Shown here piece by piece: positions 15,117-22,209 of a DNA stretch of 24,842 nucleotides. The notes beneath the pieces were generated by a model that saw nothing but the letters and a program-made list of their open reading frames with translations, was not told where the DNA came from and did not search any database. This DNA comes from Hydrogenovibrio sp. UBA650 (GTDB taxonomy: Bacteria; Pseudomonadota; Gammaproteobacteria; Thiomicrospirales; Thiomicrospiraceae): assembly GCA_002299245.1 (NCBI GenBank), contig DBOI01000001.1, forward strand, positions 1 through 24,842. Reading direction: 5' to 3'. Position numbers and translations under genes: made by a program. The stretch's first letter is position 1, and each line of letters begins with the position of its first letter.

Positions 15117-16580
15117 ATGACTGATTCTTCACAGGCCTCTCTGCAATCTTTCTCCAACGCAAAAGTTCTGGTGGTTGGCGATGTCATGCTTGATCAATAT
15201 TGGACAGGTAAGGCGGGTAGAATTTCTCCTGAAGCTCCAGTGCCTGTTGTTAAGGTTGCAAATGAAGAGATGCGCGCTGGTGGTGCTGCAAATGTAGCTC
15301 TGAATGTGGCTTCACTGGGTGCCCAGGCATGCTTGCTGGGGGTGGTTGGGAAAAACTCTCAAGATCAGCTCGATGAACACGGGCACCTTCTTGATGATTT
15401 GATGCAAGAACATAATGTTGCTACAGACTGGGTTAAATCAGACAGTGGCACAATTTGTAAACTTCGGGTTTTAAGCCATCATCAACAATTGATTCGAATG
15501 GATTTTGAAAAGCCTGTACCAGAAGTTGCAGCAAAGCAATTGGCAGGCCTGGTAGAAAAGCATATTGCTGACTTTGATATTTTGGTTATTTCTGACTATG
15601 CCAAGGGTGCCTTGCAATTTATTGAGCAGATGATTTTTCATGCAAATCGTGTCAATGTTCCCGTTATTGTCGATCCTAAAGGGCTTGATTTCTCGCGTTA
15701 TCGTAATGCAACCCTGATTAAACCGAATCAGTCTGAATTTGAAGCGATTGTTGGTGTTTCAAATTCAGAAGATGAGTTAATTGAAAAAGCAAATTCGCTG
15801 GCTGAAGAGTTGAATTTACAAGGCCTGCTTGTTACTCGTAGCGAAAATGGCATGGCGCTGGTAACCGACAATACCAAGCCTTATCTTCTGCAATCAAAAG
15901 CTCAGGAAGTGTTTGATGTGACCGGTGCTGGCGATACCGTTGTGGCGACCCTGGCAACAGCCTATGCCGGTGGCCTTTCCTGGCAGAGTTCTGTGCATTT
16001 GGCAAATCAGGCAGCCAGCGTCGTGGTGCGTAAGGTCGGAACTTCCACTGTTACTAAGGCAGAATTGGATGATGAAATTAAAGCCGATCTACGACACCAA
16101 GGGTATGTGGCGCCCAATGAAAATGAGCTGTTAGAGCTGGTTAAACTGGCTCAAAAAAATGGCGAGAAAGTCGTCTTTACCAATGGTTGTTTTGATTTGC
16201 TTCATAGTGGTCATGTTCGCTACTTAAATGAAGCAGCTAAATTGGGTGATCGTCTAGTGATTGCTGTTAATTCAGATGAATCTGTGAAGATATTAAAAGG
16301 CGAATCCCGTCCAGTTGTTGCTCTGGAAGGCCGTATGGAATTGTTGTCTGCACTGAGCTGTGTAGATTGGGTAGTGGCCTTTAATGAGGAAACCCCAGAG
16401 CGTTTGATTTGCAAATTGACCCCCGATATTTTGGTAAAAGGTGGGGATTACAAACCAGAAGAAATCGTAGGTGCTCAATGTGTTTGGGATGCAGGTGGCG
16501 AAGTTGAGGTTCTGTCGTTTTGGGATGGTTACTCAACAACTCGTATGGTCGATAAAATTCAAGCGGAAGATAATTCATGA
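15117..16580 (+). CDS. hldE: Bifunctional heptose-7-phosphate kinase / heptose-1-phosphate adenylyltransferase
   Basis: Performs two cytoplasmic steps to ADP-glycero-manno-heptose for the LPS inner core. Residues about 10-320 form a PfkB/ribokinase-type kinase: VVGDVMLDQYW and GGAANVA near the start, and VTGAGDT with D273 as catalytic base (E. coli D264). Residues about 345-487 form a cytidylyltransferase-like domain: FTNGCFDLLHSGHVRYL with the HSGH motif at 363-366, then VNSDES and VKGGDYKPEE. Its 487 residues match the fused enterobacterial type (477). The ATG at 15117 has only a weak ribosome site (AGG about 15 bp upstream); the conserved N-terminus supports the start. Its stop overlaps the gmhA start by 4 bp. 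Confidence 0.96.
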   Translation: MTDSSQASLQSFSNAKVLVVGDVMLDQYWTGKAGRISPEAPVPVVKVANEEMRAGGAANVALNVASLGAQACLLGVVGKNSQDQLDEHGHLLDDLMQEHNVATDWVKSDSGTICKLRVLSHHQQLIRMDFEKPVPEVAAKQLAGLVEKHIADFDILVISDYAKGALQFIEQMIFHANRVNVPVIVDPKGLDFSRYRNATLIKPNQSEFEAIVGVSNSEDELIEKANSLAEELNLQGLLVTRSENGMALVTDNTKPYLLQSKAQEVFDVTGAGDTVVATLATAYAGGLSWQSSVHLANQAASVVVRKVGTSTVTKAELDDEIKADLRHQGYVAPNENELLELVKLAQKNGEKVVFTNGCFDLLHSGHVRYLNEAAKLGDRLVIAVNSDESVKILKGESRPVVALEGRMELLSALSCVDWVVAFNEETPERLICKLTPDILVKGGDYKPEEIVGAQCVWDAGGEVEVLSFWDGYSTTRMVDKIQAEDNS

Positions 16581-17149
16581 CTGAGTTAAGAATCGATTTT
16601 TCTCATGCACTAGCGGAAAGCCAAAGAGCTTTTCAATCGGTGGTTGAGCAACCTGAGCTTGTTAATGGCGTGGCTCAAGCTGTGGTGGATTCTCTTGATA
16701 ACGGCGGCAAAGTTATCTGGCTTGGAAACGGTGGTAGTGCAGCTGATGCTCAGCACATGGCCGCTGAACTGATGGTGCGTTATGTGAAAAATCGCAGGCC
16801 TTTAGCTTCACTGGCGTTGACAACCGATAGTTCTATTCTCACGGCTCACAGTAATGACTATGAGTTTGAGACAGCGTTCGCGAGACAGATTGAAGGCTTG
16901 GCAAAACCTGGCGATATTGTGATTGCTATGTCGACTTCTGGGCAGAGTGAAAATATTATTCGAGCTCTGCAACAAGCTAAAAATATGAGCTGTGTCTGTG
17001 TTGCGCTTACCGGCAGCAAAGACAATCAGCTGGTCAAGTTGGCAGATTTTTCGATGCAGGTGGACTCAGAAGAGACCGCGCGAATTCAGGAAGCGCATAG
17101 TTTTTTCAATCATTTACTTTGTGAGGCTCTTGATCAGGCATATGCCTGA
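16577..17149 (+). CDS. gmhA: Sedoheptulose-7-phosphate isomerase
   Basis: Converts sedoheptulose-7-phosphate to D-glycero-D-manno-heptose-7-phosphate, the substrate of HldE. The single SIS domain has GNGGSAADAQHMAAE (50-64) with H60 and E64, STSGQSENI in the second phosphate loop, and H174 in QEAHSF near the C-terminus; E64 and H174 correspond to the catalytic Glu/His pair described for GmhA (E65, H180 in E. coli). Length is 190 residues, standard. ATGA overlap with hldE implies translational coupling. The pathway's phosphatase gene (gmhB) is not in this window. DiaA is a related SIS protein; linkage to hldE makes GmhA much more likely. Confidence 0.95.
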   Translation: MTELRIDFSHALAESQRAFQSVVEQPELVNGVAQAVVDSLDNGGKVIWLGNGGSAADAQHMAAELMVRYVKNRRPLASLALTTDSSILTAHSNDYEFETAFARQIEGLAKPGDIVIAMSTSGQSENIIRALQQAKNMSCVCVALTGSKDNQLVKLADFSMQVDSEETARIQEAHSFFNHLLCEALDQAYA

Positions 17150-17150
17150 T
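17133..17150 (+). terminator. 18-bp perfect palindrome over the gmhA stop codon, possible weak terminator
   Basis: ATCAGGC-ATAT-GCCTGAT forms a 7-bp RNA stem with a 4-nt loop and includes the TGA stop (17147-17149). The following bases, AAATTTATTA, are AT-rich but not a real T-run, so termination would be inefficient. It marks the junction between the heptose genes and the export genes. Confidence 0.4.
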
Positions 17151-17256
17151 AAATTTATTAATCCCCTTGAAAGGCTTCGTATAAAGTGTCGACAAGTTTG
17201 ATGTTTTTTTATTATCTACAAGTATTTACGATTAAATATAAAGTCCCAATTAAACT

Positions 17257-18051
17257 ATGCAGTTTTTGAGTAAATTGGTTGCTAACAAGTTCTTGATAAA
17301 GCAACTTACAATTCGTGAAATCCAGGGTGTTTATCGTGGTTCTATCTTAGGAATGGGCTGGGTTTGGCTCGTGCCATTGCTGATGCTGGCAGTCTATACT
17401 TTCGTGTTTAGCGAAATTTTCAGGTTGAAATGGCCTGGTACAGAAGGTTTAGGTAGCTTAGGTTATGCAATGCATATCTTTATCGGCATGCTGGTTTTTC
17501 AATTTGTTGCAGATTTAATGAATCGAAGTCCAGGTTTGATGCAGCAAAATCAAAATTATGTAAAGAAAGTTGTGTTTCCACTCCCGGTGCTTCCTCTGGT
17601 TTTAAGCTTATCCTCCGGTTTTTCACTTCTGGTTATGACGCTTGTTCTAATCTTTTTCGCGTCCTTTTTATTAGGAATTTCAAGGGAAATGTTAGGCTTG
17701 ATTATTGTATTGCCGGCTGTGTTTATATTTGGACTAGGCATTAGCTACTTTTTTTCTGCACTGGGTGTCTACTTACCGGATATAAAGCAGTTTAATGCAC
17801 TTCTTACCAGTCTGTTAATGTTCCTTTCACCTATTTTTTACCCTCTTTCAGCTGTGCCAGAGAGCTGGCAAACTTTCTACCTGATCAATCCTCTCGCACT
17901 CTTTATGGAGGCGATTAGAACGCTGGTGGTTTCGCAAGAAAGCTTGAGTTTGTGGCAAATTCTATCTGTTTGGATGTGGGCGGTCTCAAGCCTGATTAGT
18001 GGTTATTTGCTTTTTAGATTTTTGAAGAAAGGGTTTGCAGATGTCTTCTAA
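17257..18051 (+). CDS. wzm: Polysaccharide ABC transporter permease (Wzm/ABC-2 type)
   Basis: Inner-membrane channel subunit for export of an undecaprenol-linked polysaccharide. The 264-residue protein has about six hydrophobic segments: roughly 29-52, 73-90, 107-134, 144-170, 178-197 and 228-254. The N-terminal amphipathic start, TIREIQGVYRGSILGMGWVWLVPLL, is typical of the family (REI..RYRGS.LG). The gene starts 107 bp after gmhA, and its last 11 bases overlap the wzt start at 18041. The two are therefore coupled and together make one exporter. The family also exports teichoic acids and capsules; nearby LPS core genes suggest O-antigen or a related surface glycan. Confidence 0.92.
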   Translation: MQFLSKLVANKFLIKQLTIREIQGVYRGSILGMGWVWLVPLLMLAVYTFVFSEIFRLKWPGTEGLGSLGYAMHIFIGMLVFQFVADLMNRSPGLMQQNQNYVKKVVFPLPVLPLVLSLSSGFSLLVMTLVLIFFASFLLGISREMLGLIIVLPAVFIFGLGISYFFSALGVYLPDIKQFNALLTSLLMFLSPIFYPLSAVPESWQTFYLINPLALFMEAIRTLVVSQESLSLWQILSVWMWAVSSLISGYLLFRFLKKGFADVF

Positions 18052-19243
18052 AGCGATTCAGATTCATGAGCTTGCAAAAGATTATCAGCAGTACTCTAAG
18101 CCCAGTGATCGTCTCAAGCAATTGCTATTTGGAAAAAGGCGTCAATATTTCAAGAATTTTCATGCTCTGAAGCCAATTTCTATTGATATTAAGCATGGCG
18201 AAGTGATAGGTCTGGTGGGACAAAATGGTGCAGGAAAGAGCACTCTTCTTCAGTTGATCAGTGGCACTCTTAATGCAAGTTCAGGTTCGGTTCACATTAA
18301 TGGTCGAATTGCTGCTCTTCTTGAACTTGGATCAGGCTTTAACCCAGAGTTTACTGGAAGAGAGAATGTGTTCTTGAATGCTAGTGTTCTGGGGTTGACA
18401 GAAAAAGAGATTGAGGAAAAATTTGACAGTATTGTTGATTTTTCTGGGGTTGGCGACTTTATTGATCAGCCTGTTAAAACATATTCAAGCGGGATGATGG
18501 TTAGATTGGCGTTTTCTGTAGCAACGAGTGTTGAGCCTGATATTCTGATTATCGATGAAGCGTTAAGTGTCGGCGATGGTGCTTTTGCCAGAAAGTCTTT
18601 TGATCGAATCATGGAGTTGAAAGATCGAGGTTGTACAATTATTTTTTGTTCTCATTCACTTTACCAGATCGAAATCCTGTGTGATCGGGTTGTTTGGCTA
18701 AGAAAAGGTGAAATGGTAGCGGTTGGTACCCCGGATATAGTTGTACCTGACTACCAGAGCTTTTTGGATTCTGTTTCGGCTGTATCTAATACTCAAGTAA
18801 CCAAAGAGTTGGTAAGTCATCATGTGAGTGGTTCTGCAAGAATAAAACTCGCAACGGTTTCAATTGATGGAAGAACTGAGCAGCCGTTGATGGCAAGAAG
18901 TTTAGAGTCTCAATTAAGTGTTAGCTGTCAATTCGAATATGATATCAAGCTCCCTGTTCCTGGGGTTGCCGTTACAATTAGTACTCAGGATGGGAGGATT
19001 GTCGGTAGTGTTGGAACTTGGAATGATCAAGTAGAGCCTAAACCAATTTCCAATGGTGTGGCAGAATGTCACGTCGATTTTCCGAAGATACCGATGTTAA
19101 AAGGGATGTACAGGGTCGGAGTCTACTTATATTGTGAGAAAGGCATACATAACTATGAGTGGGCTGATCCAGTATCAGAATTTAGAGTCATTCAATCTGA
19201 CAATGAGCAGGGGTTGATTCGCCTTCCTCATATCTGGCGATGA
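18041..19243 (+). CDS. wzt: Polysaccharide ABC transporter ATPase with C-terminal extension (Wzt)
   Basis: Drives polysaccharide export with Wzm. I start at the ATG at 18041, which has AAAGGG 7 bp upstream; an in-frame TTG at 18035 is possible but weaker. Walker A GQNGAGKST is at 60-68, the ABC signature YSSGM at 149-153, Walker B ILIIDE at 169-174, and the switch histidine at 206. After about residue 245 comes a 155-residue C-terminal domain, beta-rich by appearance. In known long Wzt proteins such a domain binds the modified non-reducing end of the glycan and licenses export. It overlaps wzm by 11 bp and is followed by the acyltransferase gene after 3 bp. The chain-end signal recognised here is unknown. 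Confidence 0.93.
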   Translation: MSSKAIQIHELAKDYQQYSKPSDRLKQLLFGKRRQYFKNFHALKPISIDIKHGEVIGLVGQNGAGKSTLLQLISGTLNASSGSVHINGRIAALLELGSGFNPEFTGRENVFLNASVLGLTEKEIEEKFDSIVDFSGVGDFIDQPVKTYSSGMMVRLAFSVATSVEPDILIIDEALSVGDGAFARKSFDRIMELKDRGCTIIFCSHSLYQIEILCDRVVWLRKGEMVAVGTPDIVVPDYQSFLDSVSAVSNTQVTKELVSHHVSGSARIKLATVSIDGRTEQPLMARSLESQLSVSCQFEYDIKLPVPGVAVTISTQDGRIVGSVGTWNDQVEPKPISNGVAECHVDFPKIPMLKGMYRVGVYLYCEKGIHNYEWADPVSEFRVIQSDNEQGLIRLPHIWR

Positions 19244-19246
19244 AAA

Positions 19247-20215
19247 ATGAGCATTGCAAAATCAATAGAGTTTGTTACTTACCAACACCAGCTGCACTAT
19301 GATTTGTTAAAAGAGCTTTTTGAACTCTGTTTTGGCCATGATCTTGATGAAAAATTATGGTTGTGGAAAAGTGAGGCTATGGATGGGGTTGGAATTTGTG
19401 CTTTTCAGGAGAACAAATTAATGGCGTTTTATGGAGGAATGCCAAGAGAATTGTTCTATAAAAACAGCTGTCTGAGCTTTTTACAGGTTAGAGATGTAAT
19501 GGTTCATCCTTCTATGAGAGGGGCTTTCACAGTTAAGGGGCTTTTTGCACGCACAGCGGAAAGGTTTCTAGATGAGTTTTTGGGAAAAGATCTGTTTGAA
19601 AGCGCCTATGGTTTCCCAAATGATCGAGCTATGAAAGTAGGTAGTCTCTCTGGTCTCTATGATCCAGCTGATCAAGTTCAGAACTTAACATGGACTCCGG
19701 CTGAAGCGGTTGGTGAAGATAGTATTCTTGAGCACAAAACGGACAATAAGAAGCTTTCGCAAAAAGTAAAGCGCCGCTATCAGAAGAGTTTACAAAAGAT
19801 GATGAAATGTCAAAGCGAGTTCCTTATAGGTGATCGTTCTTTGGCTTACTTATTCAAACGTTATTTAAATCATCCAAGCTACGCCTATTTTCTCCTTGAG
19901 CATAGATCTTTGATATGGGGCTCGGTTTTTATAGTCATCAAAAAAATGAACAATAACCATTTGGAAATAATGGATGTTATCGGTTCTCCAAAACGGTTTA
20001 ATAGAGCGATAAATGCTTTGAAAGAATGGGCTTATCGACGTAACTATTATTCGATCAACGGATGGTTTAGTGATTCAATCGTCTCATTTATTGATAATTT
20101 TGATCAGATAGAAAAAGCTTGTGTGGTTCCTAAGCCAAATAGGCATGGAAAAGATTGGCCGGAAAAAATGCACGGCCATATCTGGTTGACTTCAGGTGAT
20201 ACGGACTTTAAATGA
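19247..20215 (+). CDS. GNAT-like N-acyltransferase, predicted glycan modification
   Basis: A cytoplasmic protein of 322 residues with no signal peptide. The N-terminal half resembles a GNAT fold: FLQVRDVMVHPSMRG (about 77-91) looks like strand beta-4 running into the acyl-CoA-binding loop, followed by the helix FARTAERFLDEF and by YGFPNDRAMKVG, a motif I associate with acetyltransferases of polysaccharide clusters. The C-terminal half (from about 165) is basic, then mixed alpha/beta and could be a second GNAT-like lobe. The gene starts 3 bp after wzt and overlaps the PIG-L gene by 4 bp, so it is clearly cotranscribed. The context suggests transfer of an acetyl or other acyl group to an amino sugar or nucleotide sugar. 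I cannot name donor or acceptor. Confidence 0.65.
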   Translation: MSIAKSIEFVTYQHQLHYDLLKELFELCFGHDLDEKLWLWKSEAMDGVGICAFQENKLMAFYGGMPRELFYKNSCLSFLQVRDVMVHPSMRGAFTVKGLFARTAERFLDEFLGKDLFESAYGFPNDRAMKVGSLSGLYDPADQVQNLTWTPAEAVGEDSILEHKTDNKKLSQKVKRRYQKSLQKMMKCQSEFLIGDRSLAYLFKRYLNHPSYAYFLLEHRSLIWGSVFIVIKKMNNNHLEIMDVIGSPKRFNRAINALKEWAYRRNYYSINGWFSDSIVSFIDNFDQIEKACVVPKPNRHGKDWPEKMHGHIWLTSGDTDFK

Positions 20216-20934
20216 TGGAGAATTTTTTTATACCTTACCAGGCTGATGAAAGAGTACCGGGAGAAAGAGTTGGAATTCTCGCACCTCATCCAGATGATGA
20301 GGTGTTTGGCCCTGGTGGCACTCTGGCTAAATGGCACCATAAAGTAGTGTCTGTTGCTGTTGTAACTGATGGTTTGGGCTGGGGGAACCGGGATGATTTA
20401 CTAATAACAAGGGAGTGTGAATCTAAACAGGCATGTAGCCTTATGAAGTGGCCAGAGCCTGAATTCTGGCAGTTCCCGGATGGTCATTTAGCTGAGCATG
20501 AATCTTCATTGGTCGATAGGATTTTTAAATGGATAGAGTTGAATCAAATTGATAGCCTGTTTGTTCCCAGTGTTTGGGAGATGCACAGGGATCATCGGGT
20601 GTGTGCTGAGTCTGCTTTAGATGCAGCTGATAAAGCGAAAAACCTAAAGGATGTCTGGTTATATGAGATAGGCCGTCCTTTACAAAGGGTAAACTGTTTA
20701 GTGGACATTACCAAAGTTTTTGAGCTGAAGAAAAAGGCCATGTATCAATATACTTCTCAGCTTGAGATGCAGAACTATTTTGATCAGATAACTGCTTTAA
20801 ATATCTATAGAACCTATACTTTGTCAAAGGAATGCGCCGCAGCTGAAGCCTTTTATGTTTTATCTCAAAGCCAGATAGCCTCATTTATTAGTGAGGAGAA
20901 TCCTCAAAAGCTTACTAGAGAATTATTTTCATAA
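20212..20934 (+). CDS. PIG-L/LmbE-family zinc N-deacetylase
   Basis: Predicted hydrolase that removes N-acetyl groups from GlcNAc-type sugars. The family motif PHPDDE is at residues 25-30: H26 and D29 are expected zinc ligands and D28 the general base. MHRDH (124-128) supplies the third ligand, H128. The 240-residue length is normal and there is no signal peptide, so it acts on cytosolic or inner-leaflet substrates. The start overlaps the preceding acyltransferase by ATGA; a second ATG follows immediately. Being next to the acyltransferase, it could free an amino group that its neighbour then acylates. Specificity cannot be read from the sequence. It is the last gene of the wzm-wzt unit. Confidence 0.85.
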   Translation: MMENFFIPYQADERVPGERVGILAPHPDDEVFGPGGTLAKWHHKVVSVAVVTDGLGWGNRDDLLITRECESKQACSLMKWPEPEFWQFPDGHLAEHESSLVDRIFKWIELNQIDSLFVPSVWEMHRDHRVCAESALDAADKAKNLKDVWLYEIGRPLQRVNCLVDITKVFELKKKAMYQYTSQLEMQNYFDQITALNIYRTYTLSKECAAAEAFYVLSQSQIASFISEENPQKLTRELFS

Positions 20935-20956
20935 AACACTCAATAAGAGTTTTGTT
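20935..20956 (+). terminator. Weak intrinsic terminator after the deacetylase gene
   Basis: ACTC (20938-20941), loop AATAA, GAGT (20947-20950), then TTTGTT. An A-rich stretch on the left can extend the stem past one mismatch. The stem is short. Position immediately after the stop, facing a convergent gene, supports the call. Confidence 0.4.
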
Positions 20957-21027
20957 GAATGAATAAAGTTAAATATAGATAGAGGCTTTATTTGTCGGTT
21001 TTACTAAGGTTATTCAGGAAAGATTAA

Positions 21028-21044
21028 ACAAAACACTATTTTGT
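21028..21044 (-). terminator. AT-rich hairpin over the stop codon of the GT2 gene
   Basis: ACAAAA and TTTTGT flank a 5-nt loop; the TAG stop of the minus-strand gene (21036-21038) lies within it. Read on the minus strand, TTTTGTTTAATC follows. It is weak because only one G-C pair is present per arm. With the hairpin at 20935 it frames the convergent junction. Confidence 0.3.
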
Positions 21045-21905
21045 AAGCTGCGCGAGTTTAAAGCCTAAAAATTTGGTTATGGTTCTAAGTAGAGCATAAG
21101 GTATGCTTAAGGGCTGATTTTTAAAAAGGTAATTAATCTCGCTCTTTACAAACCGCGCCCCTTCTCCTTCTGCAGCCCCTAACTCCTTTAAAATCCAGGG
21201 TTGATTGGCGTGAAATTGGCCAATTCTGAAATACCTTTTACACTCTTTCAAAACAGAGAAAAGGTGAGTGTGGTATGCAACGGCATCGGCTGCATAGGCT
21301 AGTTTGTAGCCTTTTTTGAGTAGTTTTGCACATATGTATGTGTCTTCAGAAGCTGGTAAAGGTTCAGCATATCCGCCGACTTCGTGGAATGCGCTCAGCC
21401 GAATAGCTCCAAAAGCGTTAGAGCAAAATACTGTTTTGATACCGTATTGATTTTTATCCTGCCAACTACGCTTGTAACTTTCTGGTGGGTAGTTAAACAT
21501 TCTGGCATGTTTTTCTATTGAAGGTGCGTGGTCGTGAACAACTTGTCTTCCAAATGAAAAAGCTACCTGACTATCGCTAAATGGCGCCAAAAGATTCTTA
21601 AAGGCGTCAGCTTCTTTTAGAACTACATCCTGAGTCATGAAGATGACAATATCAGCAGGAGAAGAGAGTTTTTTTATTGCAAAGTCCCGAGTTAGTGCAT
21701 GATCGAACTCATTACGTTCAATAGTCAGAGTATCAAATTCGTATTTCTCGGCTAATATTTTTGTGTCATCACTAGAACCTGAGTCTACAATCAAAACTTG
21801 ATCTGGTTGTCTTGATTGAATCGAAATTGACTGGAGCACATCAGACCATAGTTCTCCTGCATCTAAGGTAGGTATAATAAGTGCAAAGCGTGGTGTTTCA
21901 TTCAT
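21036..21905 (-). CDS. Glycosyltransferase family 2, rhamnosyltransferase-like
   Basis: Cytoplasmic-face nucleotide-sugar transferase of 289 residues with a GT-A fold. ALIIPTLDAGELW (8-20) and VDSGSSDDT (40-48) form the nucleotide-binding start. EFDHALTRDFA (66-76) is a variant of the FNHGGTRN-type motif seen in rhamnosyltransferases, and MTQDV (90-94) replaces the usual DxD with D93. PASEDTYICAKLLKKGYKL (from about 194) is the acceptor/ED motif. It is transcribed alone, opposite to both neighbours. No clear Shine-Dalgarno sequence precedes the ATG, and a TATAAT lies only 8 bp upstream on its strand. It is probably part of synthesis of the glycan exported by Wzm/Wzt; the sugar donor (dTDP-rhamnose or other) is an inference from motif resemblance. 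Confidence 0.82.
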   Translation of the reverse strand: MNETPRFALIIPTLDAGELWSDVLQSISIQSRQPDQVLIVDSGSSDDTKILAEKYEFDTLTIERNEFDHALTRDFAIKKLSSPADIVIFMTQDVVLKEADAFKNLLAPFSDSQVAFSFGRQVVHDHAPSIEKHARMFNYPPESYKRSWQDKNQYGIKTVFCSNAFGAIRLSAFHEVGGYAEPLPASEDTYICAKLLKKGYKLAYAADAVAYHTHLFSVLKECKRYFRIGQFHANQPWILKELGAAEGEGARFVKSEINYLFKNQPLSIPYALLRTITKFLGFKLAQLTK

Positions 21906-22100
21906 GGGCGCAGATTATAAGATAATTCTCAGGCAAGTGTTCGGGAATTATAAGTAAAATAACCTTGTTACCTGAATTAGTCCGCTCTGAATCTTGATAT
22001 TGCTTCTGTCTCGCCGAATATATTGAATTTTTCTAATCGTGATTAAAGGTAAGCTTTCATTGTCCCCGTGTTGTTTATTGTAAATTCTTTAAACTGTTGC

Positions 22101-22114
22101 TTTGTTGCAACAAA
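22101..22114. promoter_or_regulatory. Perfect 14-bp palindrome upstream of the FecR-domain gene promoter
   Basis: TTTGTTGCAACAAA reads the same on both strands. It ends about 24 bp before the predicted -35 region, a position suited to a dimeric activator or, by looping, a repressor. The binding protein is unknown. Confidence 0.45.
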
Positions 22115-22137
22115 ACGCTGCAATCAAGCTGGGGTGC

Positions 22138-22165
22138 TTTGAGAACTTACAAAATCTGTTATAAT
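22138..22165 (+). promoter_or_regulatory. Sigma-70-type promoter for the FecR-domain/beta-barrel operon
   Basis: A perfect TATAAT -10 at 22160-22165 has TTTGAG (22138-22143, 16-bp spacer) or TTGAGA (15-bp spacer) as -35. The predicted start near 22172 gives a leader of about 38 nt before the ATG at 22210. The -10 is strong and the -35 modest, which suits regulation by the upstream palindrome. Confidence 0.6.
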
Positions 22166-22209
22166 CCGAACAGGTTAGTAGCAATTAAAATACTTAATGG
22201 TGATCTCTA

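Larger units (their letters stand above)
21906..22209. other. Divergent intergenic region, GT2 / FecR-domain gene
   Basis: These 304 bp contain no supported gene. On the minus strand two TATAAT hexamers (21914-21919 and 21947-21952) precede the GT2 gene, without good -35 partners. On the plus strand there is a perfect 14-bp palindrome and a recognisable promoter for the FecR-domain gene, listed separately. The middle part, about 21980-22090, shows nothing I can assign. Confidence 0.6.

Noticed and set aside
18035..18040. TTG start for wzt
   Set aside because: The ATG at 18041 has a well-spaced AAAGGG and adds no unusual N-terminus; TTG would add only two residues.
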